Origin: Clostridiales bacterium
Lineage (GTDB): Bacteria > Bacillota > Clostridia > Christensenellales > Aristaeellaceae
Direction of reading: 5' to 3'
Assembly: GCA_015056155.1 (NCBI GenBank)
Contig: SVGU01000008.1
Location: forward strand, 1 to 53,439
Length of the DNA: 53,439 nucleotides
Part shown: positions 8,282-16,260 of the stretch, one piece after another
Position numbering within the stretch: the stretch's first letter is position 1
Layout: each line of letters opens with the position of its first letter
Position numbers and translations under genes: made by a program
Notes under the pieces: generated by a model
What the model saw: only the letters and a program-made list of their open reading frames with translations
What the model was told of the DNA's origin: nothing
Databases searched by the model: none

Positions 8282-8342
8282 GCAGGAGTGCAATGAAAAT
8301 GTCACATGTTCGTGTAAAAATCAACAAGTCTTCACCTTTGCG

Positions 8343-9017
8343 TCAACTCTTGCTGTCTGCGACCAGCCGGCCGCCGGAGATCTCCAGGCGACGGCCTGCA
8401 CGCATTGCGACCTGCATGTCGTGGGTGATGAGCACGACTGTCCGGCCCTGCGCATGCAGCCTTTCCAGCAGCGCGAGCACATCGGCGGTGGCGGACGGGT
8501 CGAGGCTGCCGGTGGGCTCGTCCGCCAGCAGCACGGCGGGATCGCGGCTCAGAGCCCGGGCGATGGCGACGCGCTGCTGCTGTCCTCCGGAGAGCTGCGC
8601 GGGCCTGTGGTGCAGCCGTTCGCCCAGACCGACCAGCTCCAGGAGGGCGGCTGCCCGTGCCGCACGCTCCCGGGCCGGGACGCCGCACAGCGCCATGGGC
8701 AGGGCCACGTTCTCCAGCGCGGTCATCCTTGGGATGAGCTGGAAGCCCTGAAAGACGAAGCCGATCTTTGCGCCGCGCACCCTCGCCAGCGCATCGGCGG
8801 ACAGGCGCGAGACGTCCTGCCCCTGCAGATGATAGGCGCCGGAGGTGGGGGAGTCAAGGCAGCCCAGCAGGTGCATCAGCGTGGACTTCCCGGAGCCGCT
8901 GGGCCCGACGATGGCGGTGTATTCCCCCGCGCGGATGCGGAAGGACACGCTGTCCAGCGCGGTGAGCGTGCGGCTGCCCATGGGGTAGGAGCGGGTCAGA
9001 CGGTCGGCGATGAGCAT
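8343..9017 (-). CDS. ABC transporter ATP-binding protein, LolD/MacB type, without a partner
   Basis: 224 residues, a complete stand-alone ATPase: Walker A GPSGSGKST (38-46), Q-loop FVFQGFQLIP, signature LSGGQQQR, Walker B VLLADEPTG, and the switch His in LITHD. The sequence style (LGCLDSPTSG, RGAKIGFVFQGFQLIPRMTALENV) is that of the LolD/MacB/FtsE group, which pairs with FtsX-like permeases for lipoproteins, peptides or antibiotics. No such permease is in the window, so its partner must be elsewhere. The start has GGAGG six to seven bases upstream. A terminator at 9034-9063 ends just before this ribosome binding site, so expression may depend on read-through or a promoter I cannot identify. 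Confidence 0.9.
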   Translation of the reverse strand: MLIADRLTRSYPMGSRTLTALDSVSFRIRAGEYTAIVGPSGSGKSTLMHLLGCLDSPTSGAYHLQGQDVSRLSADALARVRGAKIGFVFQGFQLIPRMTALENVALPMALCGVPARERAARAAALLELVGLGERLHHRPAQLSGGQQQRVAIARALSRDPAVLLADEPTGSLDPSATADVLALLERLHAQGRTVVLITHDMQVAMRAGRRLEISGGRLVADSKS

Positions 9018-9033
9018 GGTGCACCTCCGGAAA

Positions 9034-9063
9034 CAAAAGATCCTGACCATAGGTTGGTCAGGA
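9034..9063 (-). terminator. Intrinsic terminator after the dipeptidase gene
   Basis: On the minus strand, TCCTGACC / GGTCAGGA (8 bp, 7-nt loop) is followed by TCTTTTGTTT. The T run ends about five bases before the ribosome binding site of the downstream ABC ATPase gene, so it may also act as an attenuator for that gene. Confidence 0.75.
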
Positions 9064-9079
9064 CCGGGAGAAACTATGC

Positions 9080-9985
9080 TCAGCCGATGCGCTCGTAATA
9101 TTTCAGCAGATTCTCGCCCGCAATGGCGCGGATGGCCTCCTCGGAGTAGCCGTATTCCCGCAGGGCACTGATGAGATTGCCCATTTCGCCGGGATGGCGC
9201 ACGTCCTCGGGGAAGAGCTCGATGCCGTCGAAGTCGCTGCCGAAGCCGACGATCTCCGCGCCGCCCAGCTGGCAGATGTGGTCGATGTGCTGGGCGATGG
9301 TGACGCTGTCCGCCTGTTTGTCGGCGGAGAGGAAGGCCGGATAGAAGTTCACGCCGATGAAGCCGCCGTACTGGATCATCATGCGGATCTGGTCGTCGGT
9401 CAGGTTGCGGAAGTGGTCGCACAGTGCGCGGCAGCAGGAGTGGCTGGCCATGGGGGGCTTGTGGCCCTTGCGGAACAGGTCGTAGAAGCCGGCCTCGTTC
9501 AGGTGGCTCACGTCCACGGCGATCCCCAGGCGCTGCATCTCGTGTACCGTCTTCACGCCCAGCTCCGTCAGGCCTTCGTCTGCATTCCGCTTGGCCGGGG
9601 TGGCGAAGAGGTTCTGGTTGTTCCAGACCAGCGCGCCCATGCGGATGCCGCGCTCGCGCCATTCGCCCACGGCGCTCAGACCCTTCTGGAACACCTCGCA
9701 GCCCTCGAAGGAGAGCATGAAGCAGCTGTCGCCGTCCTTTGCGTCCGCCGGGTCGTCCACCTGCTTCAGACCGGCTGCCTTCAGCGTTTCCACGGCCGCG
9801 TATTCCGCCGCCGCGATCTCCTCAAAGTTGCCGTCCGGGCCCTTGCGGCCGCTCCACAGGGCGAAGGTCTGGAGGGTCACGCCGCCGCGGCGCAGGCGGT
9901 CGGCCGTGATGCAGGTCTCGTTGAAGGAGCAGCCGTCGACGCCGATGGAATAAAGCGTATCAGAATGGGTGTCAGCGATGAACAT
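9080..9985 (-). CDS. Membrane dipeptidase-type metallopeptidase (peptidase family M19)
   Basis: 301 residues. Family M19 (renal dipeptidase) enzymes are zinc TIM-barrel hydrolases of dipeptides. Visible metal and active-site motifs are HSD near the N-terminus (DTHSDTLY), DVSHLNEAGF, MASHSCCRAL with its histidine, and the C-terminal GFGSDFDGIE. Length is normal. There is no signal peptide, so it is cytoplasmic and may process imported or peptidoglycan-derived dipeptides. The start is the ATG at FIADTH with AAGGAAGG eight bases upstream; a GTG nine bases earlier is less likely. It follows the glycosyltransferase-like gene by 33 bases, in one operon, and ends in a terminator. Confidence 0.9.
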   Translation of the reverse strand: MFIADTHSDTLYSIGVDGCSFNETCITADRLRRGGVTLQTFALWSGRKGPDGNFEEIAAAEYAAVETLKAAGLKQVDDPADAKDGDSCFMLSFEGCEVFQKGLSAVGEWRERGIRMGALVWNNQNLFATPAKRNADEGLTELGVKTVHEMQRLGIAVDVSHLNEAGFYDLFRKGHKPPMASHSCCRALCDHFRNLTDDQIRMMIQYGGFIGVNFYPAFLSADKQADSVTIAQHIDHICQLGGAEIVGFGSDFDGIELFPEDVRHPGEMGNLISALREYGYSEEAIRAIAGENLLKYYERIG

Positions 9986-10018
9986 GGGATCCACCTTCCT
10001 TAACCATAATATGCGTGA

Positions 10019-11470
10019 TCAGTTTTCGCACACGAGGGTGAAGAGCTGCCCCTTGACCGGCAGCACCACGAGGTTGAACCAGTCGGGGTTTTCGCGGATG
10101 ACCAGGTCCCACAGCTCGTGCTCCTCCGGCAGGCTTCCGCGCTGCTCGATGATCGTCAGCGTCCGGGCCTGCAGGTCCCGCGCCAGCGGCAGCACCAGCT
10201 TCTCCGGCACGCAGAACATCGTCGTGTCCGGCACGCCGTTCACCATTGCCATCACGATGCGGTCGGTGCAGATGGCTTGCCAGTCGAAGAACGCGCGGTC
10301 ATAGACCGGGTAGCGGATGGCGTCTGCGTCCATCCAGATGTAGTGGCTGGGGGTGAGGTACTTGTCCCGGGCGGTGGAGAGGAGCGCGGCCTTGGAGAGC
10401 TTCTCCAGCCCGTCCAGCCCCTCGACCGGCAGCTCCATGGCATGCCGGGAGCGGAATTCGTGCACGCTGGGCAGGAACTCCGCGATCTGACGTACCTGCA
10501 GCGGCTCCACGTAGGCCACCAGCGGCAGGTTCTTCAGCGCCGCCAGCTGCTTGAGCCAGCGCAGCGTCTCCTCCTCCATCTGGGAGGTGTAGAGCGTCAC
10601 GCACTTGGGCTCCAGCTGCACGGCGTGGCGCTTGAGCTTCCGCTGGATGGCGTAGCGCTTCTGCCGGTAGGTCTCGCGCACCTTCACGGAAACCGGCACG
10701 CGCATGCGGAGCTTGACGTCCTCGCTGAGCATGCCGCGCCGCGCGGGGGCGGACAGCAGCCGGGAGGCGAAGGAGACGCCGAACACGCTGGCGAAATCCT
10801 CCTGCAGGTCATGGGTCGGGGCGATGCGGCACGGCTCCACCGGCACGTCCCACAGGAGCCGGATGATCGGCCGGTGCAGGGTGTACAGGTCCCAGCCGTG
10901 GCGGAATGCGCGCATGAACAGCGGCTCGTCGCCCTCGGCAAGCGCGCGGAAGAAGCCTGCCGGCGCAAAGCAGAAATCCGGGTGCAGGAAGGGGCCGCGG
11001 GTGGGGCCGGCGGCGAAGCGCAGCGGCATGCCGTGGTGGAAGGTCAGCTCGTCCTCCTGTGTGAAGGCGTCGGCCGCCACGGGACACACGGACGTCAGCG
11101 GATCCTCCCGGACGGGCAGGTAGCCCGTCAGCGCGCAGGTCAGCACCTGCCCGGAGGGACAGGCGCGCAGCTCCCGGAGCAGCTCCCGGTCCCAGCCCTT
11201 GGTGAAGCGCATGGCCGGGTGCGCCATCAGCACGTAGCTCTCGCCGTGCCACAGGGCGGGCATGCACTGCCACAGATCGGCGGCGGGGCAGAGGAAGTGC
11301 ACCATGCCCAGGGCCTGCATGGCGGCCATGCTGTCCTCGTCGGGCTCGGCGGTCAGGGTCAGCCCCCAACTGAGCGCGTCCGGCGCGGCGGCGGCATTCA
11401 TGGCGGAAGTCAGGGCCGGCTGCGCATCGGCGTATTCCTCGGCAGCCATCAGGATCAGGATGCGGTCCAT
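10019..11470 (-). CDS. Two-part glycosyltransferase-like protein
   Basis: 483 residues, soluble, no signal peptide. The N-terminal half (about 1-225) has features of the GlcNAc-transferase-like family PF11397: FTKGWDRELLRELRAC, then VLTCALTGYLP, FAPAGFFRAL and FMRAFRHGWDLYT. The C-terminal half (about 290-483) has HYIWMDADAIRYP, a DxD-like metal site, followed by FDWQAICTDRIVMAMVNG and a conserved-looking HELWDLVIREN; it recalls the HtrL/YibB family. Both assignments are by motif memory, so the protein is best called a probable glycosyltransferase of unknown acceptor. AGGAGG lies ten bases before the start. It sits between the zinc-type ABC genes and the dipeptidase. Confidence 0.6.
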   Translation of the reverse strand: MDRILILMAAEEYADAQPALTSAMNAAAAPDALSWGLTLTAEPDEDSMAAMQALGMVHFLCPAADLWQCMPALWHGESYVLMAHPAMRFTKGWDRELLRELRACPSGQVLTCALTGYLPVREDPLTSVCPVAADAFTQEDELTFHHGMPLRFAAGPTRGPFLHPDFCFAPAGFFRALAEGDEPLFMRAFRHGWDLYTLHRPIIRLLWDVPVEPCRIAPTHDLQEDFASVFGVSFASRLLSAPARRGMLSEDVKLRMRVPVSVKVRETYRQKRYAIQRKLKRHAVQLEPKCVTLYTSQMEEETLRWLKQLAALKNLPLVAYVEPLQVRQIAEFLPSVHEFRSRHAMELPVEGLDGLEKLSKAALLSTARDKYLTPSHYIWMDADAIRYPVYDRAFFDWQAICTDRIVMAMVNGVPDTTMFCVPEKLVLPLARDLQARTLTIIEQRGSLPEEHELWDLVIRENPDWFNLVVLPVKGQLFTLVCEN

Positions 11471-11516
11471 AAAGCGCGATCCTCCTTGTGATGGGGGCAG
11501 AGCCCCTGTCGAAATG

Positions 11517-12359
11517 TCAACGGATGAAGCGCCGCAGCGCCAGCGATACGAAGTAGCACACGGCGGCGTACAGCACGATCGCCGCGCCGACGGTGGTGTC
11601 CCATGCGTAGGAGCTGACCAGACCGGCAACGCCGCACAGGAGGGAAATACCCACGCTCCACAGCGCATGCTGCCGGCTGGAGCGGGCGATGTTGCGTCCG
11701 GCGGCGGCGGGGAGGATCAGCAGGGCGTTGATCAGCATCACGCCGACCCACTTGATCGCCAGCATCACCGCCACGGCGACCAGCACCACAAAGGCGCATT
11801 CGACCAGCTCAACCTTCACGCCGCGGGTCTTGGCCAACGAGGGGTTGATGCTGCCCAGCAGCAGCTGGTTGTACATCAGCGCCCACAGCGCCACGCCGAG
11901 GACGAGGGCGATCAGCAGGTGCATAAGATCCTGCGGGGTCACGGCGAGCACATCGCCCACCAGCAGCCGGGAATACTTTGCAAACCCGCCGCCCCGGGAG
12001 AGGATCAGAAGACCCGCCGCCACGGAGGTGGAGGAAAACACGCTGATGACCGTATCGGTCGAAGCGGCGCCGGTCTGCTTGATGCGGCAGATCAGCAGCG
12101 CCCAGACGACGCCGAAGATCAGCATCGCCGCAAGGTCGCTGGACACGCCCAGCACCACGCCCAGGCCGATGCCCGTCAGCGCGCTGTGGCCCAGCGCATC
12201 GGAGAAGAAGGCCATCTGCTGGTTGACAGCCATCGTGCCCAGCAGCGCCAGCAGGGGAGAGAGCAAAAGGATCGCCAGGAGCGCGTTCTTCATGAACGTC
12301 CACTCAAAGGCCTCGAAGGGGAGCAGGAAATCCATCGCGGCATAGATCGCGTTCATCAT
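11517..12359 (-). CDS. Metal ABC transporter permease, ZnuB/MntB family
   Basis: 280 residues, mostly hydrophobic with about eight membrane helices. Family-typical segments are FMKNALLAILLLSPLLALLG, MAFFSDALGHSALTGIGLG and a C-terminal VSSYAWDTTVGAAIVLYAAV. It forms the channel for uptake of zinc, manganese or iron, energised by the ATPase whose stop codon overlaps its start (ATGA). The metal cannot be decided from sequence. No metal-binding lipoprotein (ZnuA type) is next to it. Two adjacent ATGs (12359, 12356) are both possible starts; the first overlaps the ATPase stop codon. Confidence 0.92.
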   Translation of the reverse strand: MMNAIYAAMDFLLPFEAFEWTFMKNALLAILLLSPLLALLGTMAVNQQMAFFSDALGHSALTGIGLGVVLGVSSDLAAMLIFGVVWALLICRIKQTGAASTDTVISVFSSTSVAAGLLILSRGGGFAKYSRLLVGDVLAVTPQDLMHLLIALVLGVALWALMYNQLLLGSINPSLAKTRGVKVELVECAFVVLVAVAVMLAIKWVGVMLINALLILPAAAGRNIARSSRQHALWSVGISLLCGVAGLVSSYAWDTTVGAAIVLYAAVCYFVSLALRRFIR

Positions 12360-13174
12360 GCGTTTTCCTCCCCTTCGATGGATTCGCTGGTGACGCGGGG
12401 CGTCCAGCGGTCTGCGCCGTGGATGCGGGCAGAGGTCAGGTTGCGCGCCCCGACGCCGAAGACCTTCTGGAATTCGGGCGAGGCGAAGACGGCGTCCGGC
12501 GTGCCCTGCACAAGGACGGTCTTGTCCAGCAGCGCCACGTGATCCGCGTACTGGCGGACGAGGTTCAGGTCGTGGCTGACGAGCAGGATCGCCATGTGGT
12601 GCTGCTCCTTCAGGCGGATGACCGTGTCCAGGAAGAGCCGCAGACCGTTCTGGTCCACGCCGGAGACGGGCTCGTCCAGCACCAGCAGGTCGGGCGTGGG
12701 ATGAATGGCCAGCGCCAGCAGCACGCGCTGCAGCTCGCCGCCGGAGCAGCGGCCCAGCGGACGCTTCGCCAGCGCTTCGCCCTCGACCTCGCGCAGCGCC
12801 TCCTGAACGGCAGCGCGAGTTTTCCGGCTCACGCCCGTCCAGACCGGACGGCGGGAGAAGGCGGAGGCCAGGAAGTCCTCCACCGTGACGGGCATTTCCT
12901 TGTCGAACTGGAGATGCTGGGGAACATAACCGGTGCGCAGGCGCGGCACCTGGCGGTTTTCGCCGTCCACGTGGCGGATCGCGCCGCCGTGGGGGATCTC
13001 TCCCAGCAGCGCGCGGATCAGCGTCGTTTTACCGGCGCCGTTCTGACCGATCAGCACGGTCAGTTGGCCGCAGTGGATGTGCATGGACACATCCTGCAGC
13101 AGGGACTGGCCGCCGCGGGAGACAGAAACATTCTCCAGTGCGATGCGGCACAGGGAGCAGCTTTGCGTTGCCAT
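12356..13174 (-). CDS. Metal ABC transporter ATP-binding protein, ZnuC/MntA family
   Basis: 272 residues. Walker A is GQNGAGKTT, the signature CSGGELQRVLLA, Walker B LLVLDEPVSGVD, and the switch His is in LLVSHDLNLV. The segment GYVPQHLQFDKEMPVTVEDF is characteristic of metal-type ATPases. It powers the adjacent permease at the inner face of the membrane. The start at MATQSC was chosen because GGAGG lies about 11 bases upstream; the earlier ATG (13192) overlaps this site. An extended -10 promoter lies just upstream. No Zur- or MntR-type operator could be recognised. Confidence 0.9.
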   Translation of the reverse strand: MATQSCSLCRIALENVSVSRGGQSLLQDVSMHIHCGQLTVLIGQNGAGKTTLIRALLGEIPHGGAIRHVDGENRQVPRLRTGYVPQHLQFDKEMPVTVEDFLASAFSRRPVWTGVSRKTRAAVQEALREVEGEALAKRPLGRCSGGELQRVLLALAIHPTPDLLVLDEPVSGVDQNGLRLFLDTVIRLKEQHHMAILLVSHDLNLVRQYADHVALLDKTVLVQGTPDAVFASPEFQKVFGVGARNLTSARIHGADRWTPRVTSESIEGEENA

Positions 13175-13214
13175 GAAATGGGTTTCCTCCATTTGGGTAT
13201 AATTCTACACATAC

Positions 13215-13223
13215 ATTATAGCA
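13215..13223 (-). promoter_or_regulatory. Extended -10 promoter of the metal ABC operon
   Basis: On the minus strand TGCTATAAT: a perfect -10 with the TGn extension, about 40 bases before the ATPase start. No good -35 is present at 16-18 bases, as is common for extended -10 promoters. Confidence 0.55.
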
Positions 13224-13336
13224 CGCCCGTCAAGGGTTTTGTCCGGAAATTCCTCGGGGCAGGCAGGATATGCGGGAGTTTTCGCGTATTACTTATAGGT
13301 ATGGCTATCCGCAGGATATCAAAGGAGGAGCGAACG

Positions 13337-13783
13337 ATGATCGCACTGGCATGTGACCACACCGGTATTGAGATGAAGAAGGAAATCATGAAGCTGCTGG
13401 ACGGCATGGGGCTGGAGTGGAAGGACTTCGGCGTGAACGAGGCCGTGAGCTGCGACTATCCGATCTATGGCTACAAGGCTGCAAAGGCGGTCGCGGACGG
13501 CGAGTGCGACCGGGGCATCCTGATCTGCGGCACCGGCATCGGCATCGGCATTGCGGCGAGTAAGGTGAAGGGCATCCGCGTGTGCACCTGTTCGGATGTG
13601 TACAGCGCGGAGCTGAGCAAGCGCCACAACAACAGCAACATTCTGACGATGGGTGCGCGCGTGGTCGGCGTGGATCTGGCGAAGATGATCGCGACGCACT
13701 GGCTGACCGCAGAGTTCGAGGGCGGCCGTCACCAGCGCCGCGTGGACATGATCACCGCGATCGAAAACGGCGAATCCCTGTAA
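13337..13783 (+). CDS. rpiB: RpiB/LacAB-family sugar-phosphate isomerase
   Basis: 148 residues, full length. Typical motifs are ALACDHTG at the N-terminus, DYP, the glycine-rich active-site loop ICGTGIGIGIAASKVKGIR with the catalytic Cys, and LSKRHNNSNIL with the active-site His. Members interconvert ribulose 5-phosphate and ribose 5-phosphate, or act on allose or galactose 6-phosphates. The lone copy and lack of a LacB partner favour RpiB, which is inference. AAAGGAGG lies about eight bases before the start. Divergent from the metal transporter operon; followed by a REP-like element and a bidirectional terminator. Confidence 0.9.
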   Translation: MIALACDHTGIEMKKEIMKLLDGMGLEWKDFGVNEAVSCDYPIYGYKAAKAVADGECDRGILICGTGIGIGIAASKVKGIRVCTCSDVYSAELSKRHNNSNILTMGARVVGVDLAKMIATHWLTAEFEGGRHQRRVDMITAIENGESL

Positions 13784-13790
13784 GGACAAA

Positions 13791-13858
13791 AAGGGTCAAG
13801 GGACAATGTCCCTTGCGGGGTGGAGGGGCAGCGCCCCTCCCCGTCGGAGACCCCGCGC
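13791..13858 (+). repeat. REP-like two-hairpin element, copy 2
   Basis: The cleanest copy. The first hairpin is CAAGGGACAATGTCCCTTG, the second GGAGGGGCAGCGCCCCTCC; both are perfect inverted repeats. GTCGGAGACCCC follows. It begins eight bases after the rpiB stop codon. Confidence 0.8.
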
Positions 13859-13882
13859 CCGCAGGCGCCAACACCGCGCGCC

Positions 13883-13911
13883 TTTCCGGTAAATCAAGGA
13901 TTTACCGGAAA
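13883..13911. repeat. Perfect 12-bp inverted repeat with CAAGG loop
   Basis: TTTCCGGTAAAT and ATTTACCGGAAA enclose a five-base CAAGG loop. It is not followed by a T run on either strand, so it is unlikely to be a plain terminator. The same loop sequence tops a hairpin at 26568-26588. Confidence 0.75.
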
Positions 13912-13990
13912 CAGCCAACCGCTCCCAAAAAGGAAAAACGTTTCAGTTCACCAATCAAACCCCTTCCCTCAACATACACCAACATCAAAA

Positions 13991-14019
13991 GGAGCGACTG
14001 CCCCCAAAGCAGCCGCTCC
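13991..14019. terminator. Bidirectional terminator between rpiB and the GH31 gene
   Basis: A stem GGAGCG-CTGC / GCAG-CGCTCC with single-base mismatches is flanked by TTATATATT on the plus side and CTTTTGATG on the minus side, so it can end both convergent transcripts. Confidence 0.7.
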
Positions 14020-14046
14020 TTATATATTATACAAAATACGGGATGA

Positions 14047-16122
14047 TCAGTCCAAAACCACCCGGGAAGCATCGACGGTCCGCCCCTCAGCCCGTGCAGC
14101 AACAACGCCGTCCTTCACCTGCACGTCGATGACCGTCAGACCGGCCTGGAAGTCGATCACGTCCGACTCACCGTCGTCGTCGTACAGGGTGATGACCGTC
14201 CCGTGGTCCAGCCAGCCCAGCAGCGTCAGCGCGGAAGCGTCGATGGCCTCGACATACTCCGCCGCCCCGGCCATGGGGATCACATGCCCCTTGCGGATGA
14301 ACAGCGGGAACTCGTTCAGCTGCAGGCGGAGCCAGTGGTGCCCCTTCTGCATGGGAACCAGGTCGTAATCCGTGGAGGAGCGGAAGCGCACCAGCAGCAT
14401 GTCCTCCGGCAGGTACACATGGCGGCCGCGGGCGTTCTGCTCATACACCGGCGCGATCATGCAGCCGTCGCCCAGCATCAGCTGATCCTCCGTGCGGCAG
14501 GCGTCCTCATCGCGGGGATAGTCGAAGGCCAGCGGGCGGAACATCATGTCGTTTTTCTCGGCGGCCTTGACCAGCTCGGAATACAGGTAGGGGATCAGCG
14601 CGTAACGCACGGTCAGCACGTCGCGCATGTCCTCCCAGTTGCGGAAGCGGTAGATCTCCTGATCGCGGGTGCCGTCGGCGGCATGGTTGCGCATCAGGGG
14701 CGTGAAGACGCCCAGCTGCAACCAGCGCAGGAGCAGATCCTCCGTGGTGTTGCAGCCAAAGCCGCCCAGGTCGGCGCCCGTGTACAGGAAGCCGCACATG
14801 TTCAGCCCCGCCAGCTCCTTCAGGTTCAAAAGGAGATGGCCCCACCAGGCGTTGTTGTCGCCCTGCCAGACGCCGCCGTCGCGGTGCGCGCCGATGAAGG
14901 ACGCGCGGGAGAAGATCAGCGGCCGCTTGCCCGGACGGACAGCCTTCATGCCCTGTGCGCCCGCCTTGGTCATCATGGCGCCGAAAAGGTTGTGCACCTT
15001 GTCGTGACGGACGGGCTTCCCGTCGATCACGTGGAAGAAGCGGCGGTAATCGTCCATGGAGTTGGACATGTTGGCGAAGGCGTCCTTGAGCGCGAAATAG
15101 TCATGGATGGCGATGTTCTTTTCCCGCAGCTCGTCGGCCTTCTGATACGCGGCGGCCAGTCCCTCCTCGGAGTAGAAGATGGCCGGCTCGTTCATGTCGT
15201 TCCAGATGGCCTCCACGCCCGTTTCCAGCAGCGGACGGTACTTGTCGCCGAACCAGCGGCGCACGTCCTCGCGCAGGAAGTCGGGGAACACCGCCCGGCC
15301 CGGCCATACCGCGCCGATGAAGACGTCGCCGTTTTCCTTGCGGCAGAAGTAGTCGTTCGCCATGCCCTCCTCGTAGGTCGGATCGCCCGGGGCGACCTTC
15401 ACGCCCGCGTCGATGATGGGCATCACGCGGATGTGGTCCGCTTTCAGGTCGGCGATCATCCCGGCCATGTCGGGGAAGGTCTCGCGGTTCCAGGTGAAGT
15501 CCTTGTACTCCTCCATGTAGTCGATGTCCATGGATATGGTGTCCAGCGGGATATGGCGCTCGCGATGCTCCTTCACGACGGTGCGCAGGTCGCTTTCGGA
15601 GGCATAGCCCCAGCGGCTTTGGATGTAGCCCAGACCCCACTTGGGCGGCAGATAGCTGCGGCCGATCAGATGGCGGAATTCCCTGACGAGGCCGATGAGC
15701 GTGTCGCCCTCAATGATATAGACGGACAGGTCGCCGTTTTCGGAGGTGATGACGGCTTCGTCGCCCCGGGTATAGCCGAGATCGAAGGTGACTGCGCCGG
15801 GGTCGTCAAAGTACGCGCCGAAAACGCCGGTCTTGCCGCTGAAGAGCAGCAGGTTGTGGCTGGCGTAGAGGCTGGCTTTGTTTTCCGTGTGGGAGAAATC
15901 GTCGGAGTTCCAGGCGCGGTACAGGTGGCCGCGCTTGTTGATGCCGCGGACGCTCTCGCCCAGACCGAAGATCATGTCGTTTTCGCCAAGGGGGGCGGAG
16001 AAGGACACGCGGCAGCCGTCCTGCGCGACGGCGAAATGGGGGACTCTGTCTTCACAGACGGGGAGCTGGCGCACGACGGCGCCGGTGTCGTAGGGATGAC
16101 CGAAATCATATCTGCGGATCAT
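14047..16122 (-). CDS. Glycoside hydrolase family 31 alpha-glucosidase
   Basis: 691 residues, no signal peptide, so cytoplasmic. GH31 landmarks in order: GLGESVRGINKRGHLYRAWNSD (N-terminal beta-sandwich), YLPPKWGLGYIQSRWGY, the catalytic nucleophile in IWNDMNEPAIF, the region of the acid/base Asp in VWQGDNNAWWGHL, and GFGCNTTEDLLLRWLQLGVF. The enzyme releases terminal alpha-linked glucose (or xylose) from oligosaccharides. The start was set at MIRRYDFG. The ribosome binding site is weak (GGCAGG); an upstream in-frame ATG lengthens the protein by 19 unconserved residues. A perfect LacI-type palindrome lies upstream, suggesting sugar-responsive control, but no regulator or sugar transporter is adjacent. 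Confidence 0.93.
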   Translation of the reverse strand: MIRRYDFGHPYDTGAVVRQLPVCEDRVPHFAVAQDGCRVSFSAPLGENDMIFGLGESVRGINKRGHLYRAWNSDDFSHTENKASLYASHNLLLFSGKTGVFGAYFDDPGAVTFDLGYTRGDEAVITSENGDLSVYIIEGDTLIGLVREFRHLIGRSYLPPKWGLGYIQSRWGYASESDLRTVVKEHRERHIPLDTISMDIDYMEEYKDFTWNRETFPDMAGMIADLKADHIRVMPIIDAGVKVAPGDPTYEEGMANDYFCRKENGDVFIGAVWPGRAVFPDFLREDVRRWFGDKYRPLLETGVEAIWNDMNEPAIFYSEEGLAAAYQKADELREKNIAIHDYFALKDAFANMSNSMDDYRRFFHVIDGKPVRHDKVHNLFGAMMTKAGAQGMKAVRPGKRPLIFSRASFIGAHRDGGVWQGDNNAWWGHLLLNLKELAGLNMCGFLYTGADLGGFGCNTTEDLLLRWLQLGVFTPLMRNHAADGTRDQEIYRFRNWEDMRDVLTVRYALIPYLYSELVKAAEKNDMMFRPLAFDYPRDEDACRTEDQLMLGDGCMIAPVYEQNARGRHVYLPEDMLLVRFRSSTDYDLVPMQKGHHWLRLQLNEFPLFIRKGHVIPMAGAAEYVEAIDASALTLLGWLDHGTVITLYDDDGESDVIDFQAGLTVIDVQVKDGVVAARAEGRTVDASRVVLD

Positions 16123-16169
16123 GGCGTTGACCTGCCTTTTCTGCTGATGGTGAGCGCGGGATGCGCTGA

Positions 16170-16219
16170 ATGATACCATTCGCCGAAAAGTTGGGGAATC
16201 CTCCCGGAAACGTTTCCGG
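16170..16219 (-). promoter_or_regulatory. GH31 promoter region with LacI-family-type operator
   Basis: CCGGAAACGTTTCCGG (16204-16219) is a perfect 16-bp palindrome with a central CG, the usual form of LacI/GalR/CcpA-family operators. Downstream on the minus strand is TATCAT (16175-16170) as a probable -10. The -35 is poor, so an activator or repressor role for the palindrome is open. Confidence 0.65.
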
Positions 16220-16223
16220 AATA

Positions 16224-16252
16224 CAAAAAATGCAGACAGCGATGCTGCCTGC
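16224..16252 (-). terminator. Intrinsic terminator of the CotF-like gene
   Basis: On the minus strand, GCAGGCAGC / GCTGTCTGC (9 bp, one G-T pair, 3-nt loop) is followed by ATTTTTTTG, nine bases after the stop codon at 16261. Confidence 0.85.
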
Positions 16253-16260
16253 GGGGGAGC

